From the NCBI GenBank assembly GCA_022559985.1, contig JAFJTR010000144.1, positions 1 through 41,874 of the forward strand: a DNA stretch of 41,874 nt. The letters run 5' to 3'. Numbering within the stretch: the stretch's first letter is position 1; each line of letters begins with the position of its first letter. Under the pieces are notes generated by a model. It had not been told where the DNA came from. It worked only from the letters and a program-made list of their open reading frames with translations, and ran no database searches. The stretch is from Parastagonospora avenae f. sp. tritici 18332-5 (taxonomy: Eukaryota > Ascomycota > Dothideomycetes > Pleosporales > Phaeosphaeriaceae). The translations under genes and the position numbers were made by a program. This document shows, piece by piece, positions 38,901 through 41,874 of this stretch.

Positions 38901-41874
38901 GATCTCGTTCGTCTTCATCCCTTGTACCACATGCAGCCCGGTTAGCGGGGCCTGGCGGGCTGTCCCGTACCGCTGTGCCTCCGCTCACGTCATCCATGCT
39001 CACTATGTCGGCAGCGCTTGAGGCTTGCAGGATCGGAGGCGGGTCGGGCGGTTGCGCTGGGTCGCACGAGGCTGGATCGGCGGAGTGGGACGTGCTAGCA
39101 TTGGCTATCGCTCGAGCTTGGGCGAGCGGATACGGCGGCCGATCGAGGGCGCTTGGACGAGGACGCTGCGCGTCTCTAGCGACGCGACGAACTGGCATGG
39201 CTGCTGCAGTTCGTGAAGTCCAGTGTCGCATCACTTCCAGCAGTACACACATGCACCCGGACTTGGTACACGTGACTTGTCATCCCTTGTTGACCGATGC
39301 TCTGGAAGCTTCGTTGCACAGCCACTCCTCAAGCCACAGCCCATCTTCAACCCCGCTCAGCTGTGGCCGCCGCCGCTGCTGCAGCCTGCTCGCCATTTGC
39401 TTTCATAATGCTCACTGCGCGACGCGATGCATTCCCTCGGTCGAGATACTTCCATACGTGAGCGTCGTTCTGTTTCGCTCCCAAATGCTTGTGTCGCACA
39501 ATGCGCCTCTTGCAGTTCGACCAGCGTCGTGGTTTCTGCCTTACCAAGGACCTCAGCGAGGAGGAGCTTTCATCCCACCCCTACGCCATTCTCTCGCACA
39601 CTTGGGGCGAAGACGATGAGGAGGTGAGCTTCGCAGACCTGAGTCAGGGCTTAGGGGACACCAAATTAGGATACGAGAAGCTTCGCTTTTGTGAAAAGCA
39701 GGCTAAGAAGGATGGCCTGCGCTACTTCTGGGTGGACACCTGCTGCATTGACAAATCTAGCAGCGCAGAGCTTTCGAAAGCCATCACGTCGATGTTTCGC
39801 TGGTATGGCGGTGCAGTGAAATGCTACGTGTATCTCAGAGACGTGTCGACAACGAATTTCGGAAGCATCAATTCCCTGGCGCGATCCTGGGAACCAGCTT
39901 TCCGCAACAGCCGATGGTTCCAGCGGGGTTGGACACTCCAAGAGCTTCTCGCGCCTCAGTCGGTAGAGTTCTTCGATTCACACGGCACCCGGTTAGGCGA
40001 CAAGGAGTCCTTAGAGAAAGTACTGCATGAGGTCACCAAGATTCCGCCTCGCGCCCTTCGCAATGCTCCTTTGGATGAGTTCAGTGTTGAGGAGCGGATG
40101 GCTTGGGCAGAAGGACGTAAGACGACGCATGGGGAGGACAAACCGTATTCTTTGTTGGGACTCTTCGGTGTCAGCATGCTTCCAAACTATGGCGAAGGAG
40201 TGGATAGAGCCTTAGCGAGGTTGCAAAAGGAGATTCAAGGCGGTGAGTGATCCAGCTCAGCTCTCTGACTGCAATAGAGCGGGCCCCTTCGCTGACATTG
40301 TGAGACTGCAGAGGACTTTATCGCCCGTCTTCCGTACGCCCAGGACGCGCCTTTCAACTCGATCACCTCTCAGCACGATGCCACGTGCCTCGCCAACACC
40401 CGCGTTGATCTCTTGAATCGAATCTACAAATGGGCAGATGGGGAGGGTGAGCAGTACATTTTCTGGCTGAGCGGCCTGGCTGGCACTGGCAAAACAACAA
40501 TTGCACGCTCGGTTTCTCGCTGGTATGATACAAGGCAGCATCTGGGTGCCAGCTTTTTCTTCTCTAGAGGCGGCGGTGATGTCGGCCGGGCGGGCAGATT
40601 CGTCACCAGCGTTGCGGTCCAGCTTGCGCAGAGCGTGCCCGGCGTCCGTCGTCATATCAGTAATGCCCTCCTACAACGTCCTGAGATCGCCAGCCAGTCA
40701 TTGCGCGACCAGTGGCAATACCTCGTCCTCGAGCCGCTGTCGAAGTTGAAAGGCCCGGCAATTTTTGTGCTGGTAGTCGACGCTCTTGACGAGTGTGAGG
40801 GCAGCAATGACACGCAGCTCATCGTGCAGCTTTTGGCGATGTCTAGGTCGTTGAAATATGTGCGACTGCGAGTGTTTCTGACAAGCAGACCTGAGGTGCC
40901 GATTCAATATGGGCTTGGCCAAGTCCTAGAAGCAGAGCGCCGGGACTTCCTGCTGCACAAGGTATCACCGTCAATCATCGACCATGACATCCGGCTCTTC
41001 CTTGAATACCAGCTGAACCTGATTGGCAAGGAAGACGATCAAGAACTTGGCTGGCCAGGCGCAGACGTTATCCAGAGCTTGGTTCAAAGCGCGAGTGGAT
41101 TGTTCATCTGGGCTGCAACAGCGTGCCGCTTCATTAGCGAAGGCCTCTTCCCGGAAGACCGGCTGCACATGCTTGCCGACGGCGGCGATCGTAACAGCGC
41201 AGCTAGTCCAGAACAACACCTCAATCAATTGTACCTGACGGTTCTGCAAAAGTCTATTCAGAGCAGCTATACTGCACGAGAACTAGCTAGGTATTACAGC
41301 ATGATGCGGCAGATTCTTGGGAGCATCGTGGCTTTATCCTCGCCTCTTTCCGTCTTATCGTTAGGCACGCTTATACAGATTCAAGAGCAGCAAGTAAATC
41401 GGATGCTGAAAGAGTTGCACGCCATCCTTGATGTATCAAAAGATCGCAGCCAACCGCTCCGCCTGCACCACCCTTCCTTTCGCGACTTCCTCTTCAGTAA
41501 GGACAGATGCGTTGATGAGAAGTTTTGGGTAGAGGAAAGGCAAGCGCACGCGGCTCTGGCCAGCAATTGTATCCAGCTAATGTCAAGCACGCTCAAACAA
41601 GACATATGTGGCGTGAGAGCTCCTGGTACACTAGCATCAGACATGAAGAGGGATCGTGTTACACAATGCATTCAACCAGAGCTCCAATACGCCTGTATCA
41701 ACTGGATTCAGCACCTTGCGAAAGGGTCTATACAGCTTCACGAGGGTGACCAAGTCGACTTGTTCCTAAAGGAATACTTCTTGCACTGGCTTGAGGCGCT
41801 AGGTTGGCTTGGAAAGGTCTCGGAAGGAATCCATGCTCTTAGCTTACTCGAATTATCCTTTCCAGTAAGTCAAT

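Overview
The window looks like nuclear DNA of a filamentous ascomycete. The spliced genes use short GT...AG introns of about 38-69 nt, many with a CTAAC/CTGAC-type branch site. The gene content fits too: a mucin-like cell-surface protein, a small cysteine-rich secreted protein, COX15, a HET-NACHT receptor and a fungal IS630/Tc1-type transposase. I would guess Dothideomycetes (Capnodiales/Mycosphaerellales), but that is an impression from protein style. The first 80 bases are pure G and are probably a contig-end artefact.

Layout. 1.2-7.3 kb: a three-exon gene for a secreted 1996-residue Ser/Thr-rich protein with three repeat classes and a C-terminal lectin/CBM-like domain. 7.3-17.2 kb: gene-poor, with one convincing small gene (10810-11148, minus). 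17.26-17.69 kb (minus): a three-exon gene for a six-cysteine secreted protein. 19.7-21.2 kb: an eight-exon gene for a disordered His/Arg/Gln-rich protein whose exons 1-3 and 5-7 look like duplicated copies. 21.35-21.71 kb: three diverged copies of a ~100-bp repeat. 22.7-24.6 kb: a low-complexity gene with 33-residue repeats and unresolved reading-frame breaks. 25.0-29.9 kb: a conserved core, with a BTB/POZ gene (minus) divergent from COX15 (plus).

30.4-41.9 kb is accessory and decayed. It holds a DUF6604-like pseudogene with a duplicated 3' end, an intact PEBP gene (minus), a gene for a domain I associate with bacteriophages that carries one in-frame TAG, a transposase with one in-frame TAG, and a decayed member of a repeated fungal family (minus). 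A HET-NACHT gene then runs off the right edge. Five clean in-frame stop codons in this block are each explainable by C-to-T change at CpA, the pattern expected from repeat-induced point mutation (RIP). A ~200-240 bp dispersed repeat occurs twice in direct orientation, at 24.56 and 34.59 kb, on either side of the BTB-COX15-DUF6604-PEBP segment.

Exon borders were read by eye from splice motifs and frame continuity. Family names rest on motif recognition, with no database search.
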